Shown: positions 54,088-61,005 of the stretch, piece by piece
How positions within the stretch are numbered: the first letter of the stretch is position 1
How the letters are laid out: each line of letters begins with the position of its first letter
Origin: Paludibacteraceae bacterium
GTDB taxonomy: Bacteria > Bacteroidota > Bacteroidia > Bacteroidales > Paludibacteraceae
Direction of reading: 5' to 3'
Assembly: GCA_024399835.1 (NCBI GenBank)
Contig: JAKSNK010000004.1
Location: forward strand, 1 to 64,000
Length of the DNA stretch: 64,000 nt
Notes under the pieces: model-generated
What the model was told of the DNA's origin: nothing
Database searches by the model: none
What the model saw: only the letters and a program-made list of their open reading frames with translations
Translations under genes and position numbers: made by a program

Positions 54088-54780
54088 TTATTGCCCTATG
54101 AGTTGGTTTACCAATTCAGGCACTCCTTCGCTTGCTTTCTTGCGAATATGCGTAATACGGTCACGGTACATGCCAAATTCAGGCATTCCGGGGTCAACAA
54201 AATAAATAGGCGCTTTGTCCGGCACATACTGCAATAACGAGGCAGCCGGATAGACATTCAAGCTGGTACCGACCACAATCATTATATCCGCCGTAGAAGC
54301 GATAGCGCATGCCTGTGAGAAATACGGAACTCCTTCTCCAAAGAAAACGATATACGGTCGCAACAAAGACCCGTCGGGATGACGGTCGCCATAGTGTTGT
54401 TCCCAACCCTGCAACGGCACAGTAGCCGTTTCGTTGTTCTCGCTACGCAGTTTAGTAATCTCTCCATGCAAATGCGTGATATTCCGACTACCGGCACGCT
54501 CATGCAAATCGTCGATATTTTGCGTAATAATTTCCATTGTCGGGAATGCCTGCTGCAAGCGGGTTAATGCCAAATGCGCCGCATTGGGTTGAGCAGCAAG
54601 CGTGTCGCGACGACGCGCGTTGTAAAAATCCACACACAGTTGCGGATTACGCAACCATGCTTCGTGGGTGCAGATATCTTCGACACGATATTTTTCCCAC
54701 AAACCATCCGAATCACGAAAAGTACCCAAGCCACTCTCGGCACTTACTCCTGCGCCTGTAAAAACAACGATTTTCTTCAT
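54088..54780 (-). CDS. Sir2-family NAD-dependent protein deacylase, zinc-free
   Basis: The 230-residue sirtuin has GAGVSAESGLGTFRDSDGLW, TQNIDDLHERAGS, catalytic His in HLHGEIT and VVGTSLNVYPAASL. FYNARRR carries the Tyr and Arg typical of class III sirtuins, which remove succinyl or malonyl groups. The four zinc cysteines are absent (the segment between HGE and IVFFGE has none), a state that recurs in Bacteroidota sirtuins. Its ATG lies one base from the dsbD-like stop, so the two are probably co-transcribed. Confidence 0.92.
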   Translation of the reverse strand: MKKIVVFTGAGVSAESGLGTFRDSDGLWEKYRVEDICTHEAWLRNPQLCVDFYNARRRDTLAAQPNAAHLALTRLQQAFPTMEIITQNIDDLHERAGSRNITHLHGEITKLRSENNETATVPLQGWEQHYGDRHPDGSLLRPYIVFFGEGVPYFSQACAIASTADIMIVVGTSLNVYPAASLLQYVPDKAPIYFVDPGMPEFGMYRDRITHIRKKASEGVPELVNQLIGQ

Positions 54781-54781
54781 A

Positions 54782-56392
54782 TCAATAGCGATTTAACCAA
54801 TCTATAAACTGCTGAGGATTAACCGTAAATGCCTGCGGTGTGCCTACTTGCCGTCCCTGTTCGTCCAACAGTACGAAATATGGCTGTGCATTACTGCCAA
54901 ACTGCTCCCGTTGCAATGTAGCGTTTTCAATGCCGTCCTCTATGCCATTAGCGTTTTCGTCACGGCGCGAATCGACATACAGCATAATATGCACATAGTT
55001 CTGCAGTTGTGCCTGTACGGCAGAATCTGCCAACACATATTGTTCCATTTTACGGCAATTGACACAGCCGTATCCCGTGAAATGTACCAAGACGGGGCGA
55101 TGTGTCTGTGCCGCCACCTGCAATCCCTGTCCGTAGTCCGAATAGGTAGATAACTGTTCGTCCATCGGCGGAGCAAAAGCAGCAATTGCCTTGACAGGAG
55201 CACCCCATATACCAGGCAACAGATATAGGGCAAACAGCCACGACACGATTGCCAGCGACTTACCTACCCAACTCTTGCGGACAAGATAGATGCCCAATCC
55301 AACAAAACAAGCCGCCCATAGGGCAATAAAGAGCCAACGAGGCAAGATTCCCCAGCCGTATGCCAAGTCTGCCACAGAGAGGAACTTGAGCGAAAATGCC
55401 AGTTCGACAAAAGCCAAAGTGACCTTGATAGACCGCATCCATTCGCCGGACTTAGGCAACTGTTGCATCCAATGCGGGAACAAGGCAAAGAGCGCAAAAG
55501 GAAGTGCCAAAGCAAGAGCAAATCCCAACATACCGACAGCAGGTGCCAATAACGATTTACCGGCTGCCTCTACCAGCAAAGTTCCTATAATCGGACCTGT
55601 ACATGAGAAAGAGACAATAACCAATGTCAAAGCCATCAACAGTATGCTGACAAAACCGCCGGTAGAACGCGCCTTCTTGTCCAACCGCGTGGACCAACTG
55701 TCCGGCAATGTGATTTCAAACAAACCGAAGAACGAGAGGGCAAACACAACCAACAAGGCAAAGAAGAAGAGGTTGACAATCGCATTTGTCGCCAACGCAT
55801 TCAGGGCAGAGGCACCAAAGATGACCGTTATGAGCAAGCCCAATCCCACATAGATAAGCACTATACTCAGTCCATAGACAAGAGCATCGCGCCAACCGCC
55901 ACCTTTCTTGAGGAAGAAAGAAACGGTCATCGGGATAATAGGCCAAATACAGGGTGTCAGTATTGCCAACAAGCCACCTAAAATACCCATTAAGAACAGC
56001 CAACCGTAATTGGAAGACGAGTTTAACGGCTCTGTAACGATTCGGTTCGCCGTCGGTTCGCCGTCGGTCCGCCGTCGGCAAGATACCGTTCGACCGTCGG
56101 TCGACCGTCGGCAAAGACCCGAAGAAACAGCAGAACTATAAGTATAAATTTCAGGCGCCAAACATTGCTGATCATCGCACGCGATAAACCGAACGGGCAG
56201 GACATTAGATTGAGGCATGGTACATTGATAAGAAGTAGCATAATCCTCCCCCACCATCGAATCGCCAATACTGATGAGTGTCATGTGCCAACCCGAGTCA
56301 ATCTGCGCCGTGAGCAACACACTATCACCCACCTGCTCGCCACTCCAACGAACAGGATTAAGAATGGTCAATATGATAAGCAACAATTTCAT
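54782..56392 (-). CDS. DsbD-like thiol:disulfide reductase with repeat-derived insert
   Basis: The 536-residue protein has an N-terminal domain with a Cys pair region (FIACDDQQCLAPE), about eight membrane segments starting LAILTPCIWPIIPMTVSFFL, and a C-terminal thioredoxin domain with active site GYGCVNCRKME. It passes electrons from cytoplasmic thioredoxin to the periplasm. The hydrophobic start (MKLLLIILTILNPVRW) is a short signal. Residues about 91-117 (GLCRRSTDGRTVSCRRRTDG and following EPTANR) are encoded by a repeat, 33 bases of which are identical to intergenic DNA at 40261-40293. The insert lies in the linker between N-domain and first membrane segment. Confidence 0.92.
   Translation of the reverse strand: MKLLLIILTILNPVRWSGEQVGDSVLLTAQIDSGWHMTLISIGDSMVGEDYATSYQCTMPQSNVLPVRFIACDDQQCLAPEIYTYSSAVSSGLCRRSTDGRTVSCRRRTDGEPTANRIVTEPLNSSSNYGWLFLMGILGGLLAILTPCIWPIIPMTVSFFLKKGGGWRDALVYGLSIVLIYVGLGLLITVIFGASALNALATNAIVNLFFFALLVVFALSFFGLFEITLPDSWSTRLDKKARSTGGFVSILLMALTLVIVSFSCTGPIIGTLLVEAAGKSLLAPAVGMLGFALALALPFALFALFPHWMQQLPKSGEWMRSIKVTLAFVELAFSLKFLSVADLAYGWGILPRWLFIALWAACFVGLGIYLVRKSWVGKSLAIVSWLFALYLLPGIWGAPVKAIAAFAPPMDEQLSTYSDYGQGLQVAAQTHRPVLVHFTGYGCVNCRKMEQYVLADSAVQAQLQNYVHIMLYVDSRRDENANGIEDGIENATLQREQFGSNAQPYFVLLDEQGRQVGTPQAFTVNPQQFIDWLNRY
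56046..56121. repeat. GACCGACGG-type repeat inside the dsbD-like gene
   Basis: On the plus strand units GTTCGCCGTCG, GTCCGCCGTCGG and CGACCGTCGGTCGACCGTCG follow one another. The part 56089-56121 is the 33-base sequence found in reverse orientation at 40261-40293. Confidence 0.9.
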
Positions 56393-56413
56393 TTATACTT
56401 ACGATTATTGTCG

Positions 56414-56445
56414 CAAAATTACAAAAAATCTTTGAATAACCCAAA
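56414..56445 (-). promoter_or_regulatory. Promoter of the dsbD-like gene and sirtuin
   Basis: On the minus strand TAATTTTG (56414-56421) and TTTG (56442-56445) are 20 bases apart. Confidence 0.65.
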
Positions 56446-56492
56446 TTTAGCGTTTGAAAAATGTCATTTTTTTACAAAAAAAGACAAACTTT

Positions 56493-56642
56493 ATTTGCAA
56501 ATTCCAAAAAATCTTTGTAATTTCCTTCGTAAATTCCAATAGTTTAAGTCTCTTCAAAATGTGCACTGTACATTTTTCCATATTAAAATAGCAAATAAAA
56601 ACAAGTTTTTCTTGCATATTCCAAAAATTCTTTGTAATTTTG
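56493..56642 (+). promoter_or_regulatory. Duplicated promoter block upstream of the 56672 gene
   Basis: A block with ATTCCAAAAA and TCTTTGTAATTT occurs at 56493-56523 and again at 56611-56641. Only the second has a complete -7 box, TAATTTTG (56635-56642), with TTG at 56612-56614, 20 bases upstream. The first copy reads TAATTTCC and appears dead. Confidence 0.6.
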
Positions 56643-56671
56643 CAGGCGGAACGGTAAAAAACGATACAACT

Positions 56672-57130
56672 ATGACTTTGTCTGCTGCGGATCGTAAAGC
56701 AATGATGGATGATATGCGCTCGTTTGACGAGCCCATGCCGGCTGTCGGTATATTTTGGTATGATCCGGAAGAACATACATTGTTTGGCGTTCGTAAAAAG
56801 GAGATGACTCCTAAAATGGAAGAAGAAGCTGCCGAGAGAGGGCTGCCCTTCATTAACTATCAGCGACTGCACCGGCAAATTTGGAAAGAGGAGCACTATC
56901 GCGCACTTGCGAAAAATGAACCGACCAAATTTAAGGGGGATTATACACAAATTCCCCGTGGGCGTGTGGCATGGAATATCAATAAGTTCGTCGTATTTGT
57001 CGGGCAATGGGCAAAAGATATTGAGCCGGAGTTAACAGACCTCATCAATCAAGAATTTGCTCTGCCCTACTTTGAATTTCTATATGATGAGCATTGGGAT
57101 TTAGGACATGGTTGGTCAGGTGACCTATAG
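56672..57130 (+). CDS. Conserved hypothetical protein (YDPxxHTLFGVRKKE family)
   Basis: The 152-residue protein starts at the ATG at 56672, 30 bases after a -7 box; a longer frame would begin upstream of the transcript start. Striking blocks are VGIFWYDPEEHTLFGVRKKE, GLPFINYQRLHRQIWKEEHY, FKGDYTQIPRGRVAWNINKF and a C-terminal YDEHWDLGHGWSGDL. I recall similar proteins in other Bacteroidales but know of no function. There is no signal peptide or membrane segment. Conserved Trp, His and Asp residues suggest a compact globular domain, perhaps binding a ligand or nucleic acid. Confidence 0.8.
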   Translation: MTLSAADRKAMMDDMRSFDEPMPAVGIFWYDPEEHTLFGVRKKEMTPKMEEEAAERGLPFINYQRLHRQIWKEEHYRALAKNEPTKFKGDYTQIPRGRVAWNINKFVVFVGQWAKDIEPELTDLINQEFALPYFEFLYDEHWDLGHGWSGDL

Positions 57131-57206
57131 TACTCGCAACGAGATGTTTAGAAATATAAACCATCAATTATTTATTATCGCCTATGAAATAAAACGAGCA
57201 AGAAAA

Positions 57207-57237
57207 TTGCACAATAGATAATACAGCGTTATCTTTG
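57207..57237 (+). promoter_or_regulatory. Promoter of the structured RNA
   Basis: TTG (57207-57209), 20 bases, TATCTTTG (57230-57237). The predicted transcript start falls at about 57242-57244, exactly where the first stem begins. Confidence 0.7.
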
Positions 57238-57242
57238 TTTCG

Positions 57243-57396
57243 CACATTCTATAAAATCGCCAGTTTTTAGCAGTTGTGAAGTAAAGTTCAACGCTCACTC
57301 GTTTCGAGTGGGCTTTACTTCGTAAATTAATTCAACTGCGCAGGTGTTTGGCGATACCTATAGAATGTGGATTAAAAAGTTTAGTCCACTTTTTTT
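57243..57396 (+). ncRNA. Stand-alone structured RNA candidate, about 150 nt rod
   Basis: Five nested stems make one long rod: CACATTCTATA (57243-57253) with TATAGAATGTG (57359-57369); ATCGCC (57256-57261) with GGCGAT (57350-57355); GCAGTTG (57270-57276) with CAACTGC (57333-57339); GAAGTAAAG (57278-57286) with CTTTACTTC (57313-57321); and CACTCG (57296-57301) with CGAGTG (57305-57310). All are perfect. Internal loops of 8/10 and 1/11 bases separate them. It has its own promoter and its own T-tract terminator and no open frame. The long hairpin with central bubbles recalls 6S RNA, but I recognise no 6S sequence motif. A leader or attenuator of the gene at 57440 is the alternative. Confidence 0.75.
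57367..57396 (+). terminator. Intrinsic terminator of the structured RNA
   Basis: GTGGATTAAA (57367-57376) pairs with TTTAGTCCAC (57380-57389) with one G-T wobble, followed by seven T (57390-57396). Its first three bases are also the end of the outer stem, so the two compete slightly. Confidence 0.85.
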
Positions 57397-57439
57397 GTGT
57401 GCATAGTTGAACAACGGATGTTAAATAACAAATATAAGT

Positions 57440-57841
57440 ATGAAACGAACATTTATTTTATTTCTTGTCGCCCTATTGGGTGCTATCGGCATTCAGGCAG
57501 CCGGTAGAAAAATGAACATTGACGATGCTATTTACATGTGGGTAAATGGCAGCAGCGTCTGTTATCGCTTAAGTCAAATGCCACAAATCAAATTTGTAGA
57601 TGAAGCATTTGTCTTATTGATTGACGGCGTTGAGCAACTGCGAGTAAAAACATCTTCTTTGGAAGATATAACTATGACTTACGGAGTGTATCAATCATCT
57701 ACTCCGACCGACGACAAATCTGTCAGCACTACAGATACCCCTGTTCAAAAAGTGGGTAAGTATATCACAGGCGGCAGACTGATTATCGTGAAAGACGGTA
57801 AACAATATGATGCAAAAGGACATTTAATTTCAAACAAATAA
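57440..57841 (+). CDS. Small secreted hypothetical protein
   Basis: The 133-residue protein has a signal peptide (MKRTFILFLVALLGAIGIQA) and a mature part with YMWVNGSSVCYRLSQMPQIK and LIDGVEQLRVKTSSLEDITM, a layout often seen in short Bacteroidales exported proteins with a DxITF-like strand. A Ser/Thr-rich linker (about 83-102) precedes IIVKDGKQYDAKGHLI, which looks like the end of a beta-domain. No type IX C-terminal signal is convincing. It lies 6 bases before the FISUMP gene. Function unknown. Confidence 0.75.
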   Translation: MKRTFILFLVALLGAIGIQAAGRKMNIDDAIYMWVNGSSVCYRLSQMPQIKFVDEAFVLLIDGVEQLRVKTSSLEDITMTYGVYQSSTPTDDKSVSTTDTPVQKVGKYITGGRLIIVKDGKQYDAKGHLISNK

Positions 57842-57847
57842 CTGAAT

Positions 57848-58678
57848 ATGAAGAAACTTATTTTATCAATGGCAATGGTACTGAGTAGTCTATTTGCCAT
57901 GTCGCAAATGAACCAAATCACATGGTTGAACGGTCGTGCTGTCTTAGGACAACCGATAGAACAAATTGATAGTGTCAAATATGGCACAATGGACGGTGCA
58001 GACCAACTCGTTCTTTGGCTACCAAGATCCGTTGTGGTTCACGATACCGTTATTGTGCATGATACTATTATTATCAGTACTTGTGACATCATTCATACTC
58101 CCGAAGGATTGGAGATGGTCGATTTAGGTTTGCCCAGTGGTCTCAAGTGGGCAAATATGAATGTGGGTGCCAGTTCTCCCGAAGATTATGGCGATTATTT
58201 CGCTTGGGGCGAGACAAAACCCAAAGCCGTGTATGATTGGAGTACCTATTTTGATACAAATAACGGCGGTTCTACCTTCATAAAATACAAAAATAATGGA
58301 GGCAAGACCACTCTTGACCTTGAGGACGATGCTGCTTATATGAATTGGGGAGGCAATTGGCGTATGCCTACATATGCCGAATTTGACGAACTGAGAACCA
58401 ATTGCACTTGGACTCGGAAAGAAAATTACAATAATACCGGCGTGAGTGGTTACATCGTATCCAGTAAGATAAATAGCAATTTTATCTTTTTGCCGGCTTC
58501 TGGCTATCACAGCGAATCGTCGCTCAGCCATGTTGGTTCTATTGGCTACTACAGGTCTTCCTCGCTCAGCGAGAGTTACTCAACCAACGCATATTACCTC
58601 ATGCTCGGTCAGAGCGTCGTAGCTTGGCTCTGCCATTACCGCTGCGATGGTTGCTCCATTCGCCCTGTATGTAAGTAA
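57848..58678 (+). CDS. Secreted FISUMP-domain protein
   Basis: The 276-residue protein has a signal peptide (MKKLILSMAMVLSSLFAMSQ), a short N-terminal domain (LNGRAVLGQPIEQIDSVKYG) and a repeated VHDTVIVHDTIII linker. The rest is a FISUMP (Fibrobacter succinogenes major paralogue, PF09603-type) domain: VDLGLPSGLKWANMNVGASS, YGDYFAWGETKPKAVYDWST, WGGNWRMPTYAEFDELRTNC and a C-terminal GYYRSSSL to CSIRPVCK. FISUMP domains have a C-type-lectin-like look and are usually on the cell surface. The last 50 residues are odd: places where relatives have runs of Asn carry Leu, Cys, His, Tyr and Asp instead. Confidence 0.88.
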   Translation: MKKLILSMAMVLSSLFAMSQMNQITWLNGRAVLGQPIEQIDSVKYGTMDGADQLVLWLPRSVVVHDTVIVHDTIIISTCDIIHTPEGLEMVDLGLPSGLKWANMNVGASSPEDYGDYFAWGETKPKAVYDWSTYFDTNNGGSTFIKYKNNGGKTTLDLEDDAAYMNWGGNWRMPTYAEFDELRTNCTWTRKENYNNTGVSGYIVSSKINSNFIFLPASGYHSESSLSHVGSIGYYRSSSLSESYSTNAYYLMLGQSVVAWLCHYRCDGCSIRPVCK

Positions 58679-58679
58679 A

Positions 58680-58698
58680 ATGAGGGGTTATTCCTCAT
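58680..58698 (+). other. Hairpin directly after the FISUMP stop
   Basis: ATGAGG (58680-58685) pairs with CCTCAT (58693-58698) around a 7-base loop, one base after the stop. It is separate from the terminator at 58720. In diversity-generating retroelements a hairpin commonly follows the variable region, but a simple RNA-stability stem is just as possible. Confidence 0.5.
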
Positions 58699-58719
58699 CT
58701 TGTATATATGCACTAAAGA

Positions 58720-58750
58720 AATGCAGAATCTAATCGGTTCTGCATTTTTT
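58720..58750 (+). terminator. Terminator of the FISUMP operon
   Basis: AATGCAGAA (58720-58728) pairs perfectly with TTCTGCATT (58738-58746), ending in a run of six T (58745-58750). Confidence 0.85.
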
Positions 58751-58805
58751 GATGCAATAATACTACTTTGCAACTCCCTGAAAAACGACAATTGCACAGG
58801 AAATG

Positions 58806-60728
58806 TTACAACTCGCAAATATCTGACGGCATACGCCAATCGCCACGAGGAGACAAGCTGACACAGCACACTTTAGGTCCGTCAGGCAGGCAAGAACGCT
58901 TGAACTGCTGGCAATAGAAACGGTGCATGAAGATATTAAGCCAATACTCAATCTGCTCGGGCGTATATTGGTCCTCAAAAGCCAAAGATGCCATGTAAGC
59001 AATCTTTTCGCGCGAGAAACCAAACCGCAAGAAGTAGTAAATAAAGAAGTCATGCAACTCATACGGTCCGACTTTTTCTTCCGTCTTCTGCGCTATATTG
59101 CCCTGTTCGTCGGTAGGCAATAACTCCGGTGAAACAGGTGTAGAAACGATGTCAACCAATGTCTCGCGTATCGTTCCCGAGAAATAATTCTCTGCCGCAT
59201 AAATAACCAAATAACGCACCAATGTTTTCGGTATGCCGGCATTGATACCATACATAGACATGTGGTCTCCACAATAGGTAGCCCACCCTAACGCCAACTC
59301 GCTCAAGTCGCCTGTACCGATTACGAGTCCGTTGTATTTATTCGCCAAATCCATAAGGATGAGCGTGCGGATGCGCGCTTGGGCATTCTCGTAGGTAACA
59401 TCGTGCAAATCCATATCGTGGTTAATGGAGTGCAAGTGCATGGTCGCCTCGTCCCGAATAGGTATTTCGTGCATGGATATACCCAATGCCTCCATCAGCC
59501 GCATAGCATTCGAATAAGTGCGGTCGCTGGTACCAAAGCCGGGCATGGTGACACCCAAAATGCGTGTACGGTCATAGCCCATCATATCGGCAGTCTGTAC
59601 TGCCACCAACAGCGCCAAAGTCGAATCCAATCCTCCGGAAACACCAATAACCAGTGTCTCGGCATGTGTATGCTCCCAACGGCGTGCCAGACCATTCGTC
59701 TGAATAGAGAACACATCGCCGCAATAAGCATCGTTGTCTTGCGGTTCAGGCAGGAACGGAGTCGGTGAGAAATGCCGATGCAGAGGTTCTATAAAAGCAA
59801 TGTCAGACTCAATCGGCGCCACATTGATTTTGCGGTAATGCCCATATTGGTCCTTAGTAAAGTTCGTATTACGCTGACGGTCGGTACGCAGTCGCTCTAC
59901 ATCAATTTCCGAAATAGTCAGGCGCCCGTCGTGTACGAAGCGCTCACCAATCTCCAAAATATCGCCATTCTCAGCAATATATGTCGAGCCAGAGAAAACA
60001 ACATCGGTAGTAGATTCGCCCACGCCGGACGAAGTATAGACATATCCACAATGGACACGCGCAGACTGCTGTGTAATCATTTGCCTACGGAAAGCATGCT
60101 TGCCCGTCACGCAGTTGCTACTACTGAGGTTGAAGACAATCTCTGCCCCCTGTATCGCCAATTGGGTACTCGGCGGCAACGGACTCCACAGGTCTTCGCA
60201 CAGTTCAACACCAAAGCAGTAATGGCTTGTCATGAATAGCAAGTCTATGCCGAACGGCACATCCCCACCCCACAGTTCTATTGTAGGTATGCGCGGTTGA
60301 CCGTTGCTTTCGCGCACGGCACGACCGCTGGTAAACCAACGCTTTTCGTAGAACTCACCCGTATTGGGCAGGTTAATCTTCGGCACGACGCCCATCACTT
60401 CGCCGTCGGTCAGCACAAAAGCGCAGTTGAACAAGTTATTATCCACCTTGAGTGGCGCACCCACCAGGACAACAATCGATTTACCTCGTGTGAACTCGCA
60501 TATCTGCTGCAACCCAATCAACGCATCCTGCTGCAACTGCTGCGTGAAGAATAAATCCGCACATGTGTAGCCCGTCAAAGTCAATTCGGGGAAACATAGT
60601 ACCTCAACGCCCTCGTCTATTGCCTCCGTGATTTGCTGTTTAATCTCATGCACATTGGCATTTACATCGGCAACATGGCACATCGGCACCGCTGCCGCTA
60701 CGCGTACAAAGCCAAATTTTTTATCCAT
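58806..60728 (-). CDS. nadE: Glutamine-dependent NAD+ synthetase
   Basis: NadE makes NAD+ from deamido-NAD, ATP and glutamine. The 640-residue protein has an N-terminal nitrilase-type amidase domain (catalytic Glu in CFPELTLTGYTC, Lys in VPKINLPNTGEFYEKR and Cys in FGVELCEDLWSPLPP) and a C-terminal synthetase with the PP-loop GVSGGLDSTLALLV. The length and order fit the long, glutaminase-fused form. The promoter at 60748-60779 fits the start. It converges with the FISUMP operon. Confidence 0.95.
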   Translation of the reverse strand: MDKKFGFVRVAAAVPMCHVADVNANVHEIKQQITEAIDEGVEVLCFPELTLTGYTCADLFFTQQLQQDALIGLQQICEFTRGKSIVVLVGAPLKVDNNLFNCAFVLTDGEVMGVVPKINLPNTGEFYEKRWFTSGRAVRESNGQPRIPTIELWGGDVPFGIDLLFMTSHYCFGVELCEDLWSPLPPSTQLAIQGAEIVFNLSSSNCVTGKHAFRRQMITQQSARVHCGYVYTSSGVGESTTDVVFSGSTYIAENGDILEIGERFVHDGRLTISEIDVERLRTDRQRNTNFTKDQYGHYRKINVAPIESDIAFIEPLHRHFSPTPFLPEPQDNDAYCGDVFSIQTNGLARRWEHTHAETLVIGVSGGLDSTLALLVAVQTADMMGYDRTRILGVTMPGFGTSDRTYSNAMRLMEALGISMHEIPIRDEATMHLHSINHDMDLHDVTYENAQARIRTLILMDLANKYNGLVIGTGDLSELALGWATYCGDHMSMYGINAGIPKTLVRYLVIYAAENYFSGTIRETLVDIVSTPVSPELLPTDEQGNIAQKTEEKVGPYELHDFFIYYFLRFGFSREKIAYMASLAFEDQYTPEQIEYWLNIFMHRFYCQQFKRSCLPDGPKVCCVSLSPRGDWRMPSDICEL

Positions 60729-60747
60729 AGTATGAATATTTTATGTG

Positions 60748-60779
60748 CAAAAATACACTTTTTTTGGCAAATATGCAAA
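60748..60779 (-). promoter_or_regulatory. Promoter of nadE
   Basis: On the minus strand TATTTTTG (60748-60755) and TTTG (60776-60779) are 20 bases apart. Confidence 0.6.
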
Positions 60780-60804
60780 TTTTACGCATTTTTTTTTCAA
60801 AATA

Positions 60805-60836
60805 TTTGTGTATTCCAAAAAAATATTGTACCTTTG
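60805..60836 (+). promoter_or_regulatory. Promoter of tRNA-Glu
   Basis: TTTG (60805-60808), 20 bases, TACCTTTG (60829-60836). The tRNA starts 26 bases after the -7 box. Confidence 0.7.
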
Positions 60837-60862
60837 CACCCGCTTTCAAGAGAAAGTTGTAG

Positions 60863-60935
60863 GGTGCTATCGTCTAGTGGCCTAGGACAACGGCCTCTCA
60901 CGCCGTAAACCCCGGTTCGACTCCGGGTAGCACTA
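60863..60935 (+). tRNA. tRNA-Glu (anticodon CTC)
   Basis: The cloverleaf is complete: acceptor GGTGCTA / TAGCACT (first pair G-U), D arm GTC...GAC with AGTGG, anticodon stem ACGGC / GCCGT around the loop CTCTCAC (anticodon CTC, reads GAG), four-base variable loop AAAC, T arm CCCGG TTCGACT CCGGG and discriminator A. CCA is not encoded, as is usual in Bacteroidota. Confidence 0.95.
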
Positions 60936-60940
60936 CCCAG

Positions 60941-60966
60941 AAGGAGTTTGACAACAAACTCCTTTT
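60941..60966 (+). terminator. Terminator after tRNA-Glu
   Basis: AAGGAGTTTG (60941-60950) pairs perfectly with CAAACTCCTT (60955-60964) around ACAA, followed by TTCTT. Confidence 0.85.
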
Positions 60967-61005
60967 CTTGTATAATAGAGAGAAATACATTTTATACCAT
61001 CGCTT

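Noticed and set aside
54088..54780. Sirtuin inactivated by loss of its zinc site
   Set aside because: Zinc-free sirtuins with the same motif layout recur in Bacteroidota, and the NAD-binding and catalytic residues are intact.
56046..56121. Possible CRISPR-like array
   Set aside because: The units are 9-12 bases, imperfect, without spacers, and lie inside an intact coding frame; no cas genes are present.
57243..57369. Firm identification as 6S RNA, SRP RNA or a known riboswitch
   Set aside because: The rod shape suits 6S, but no conserved 6S, SRP (GGAAG-type apex) or riboswitch core could be recognised by eye, so only a structured RNA is claimed.
57243..57369. Miniature inverted-repeat transposable element
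   Set aside because: The outer arms are inverted, but there is no clear target-site duplication, and the exact fit of promoter, stems and T-tract terminator is better explained by an RNA gene.
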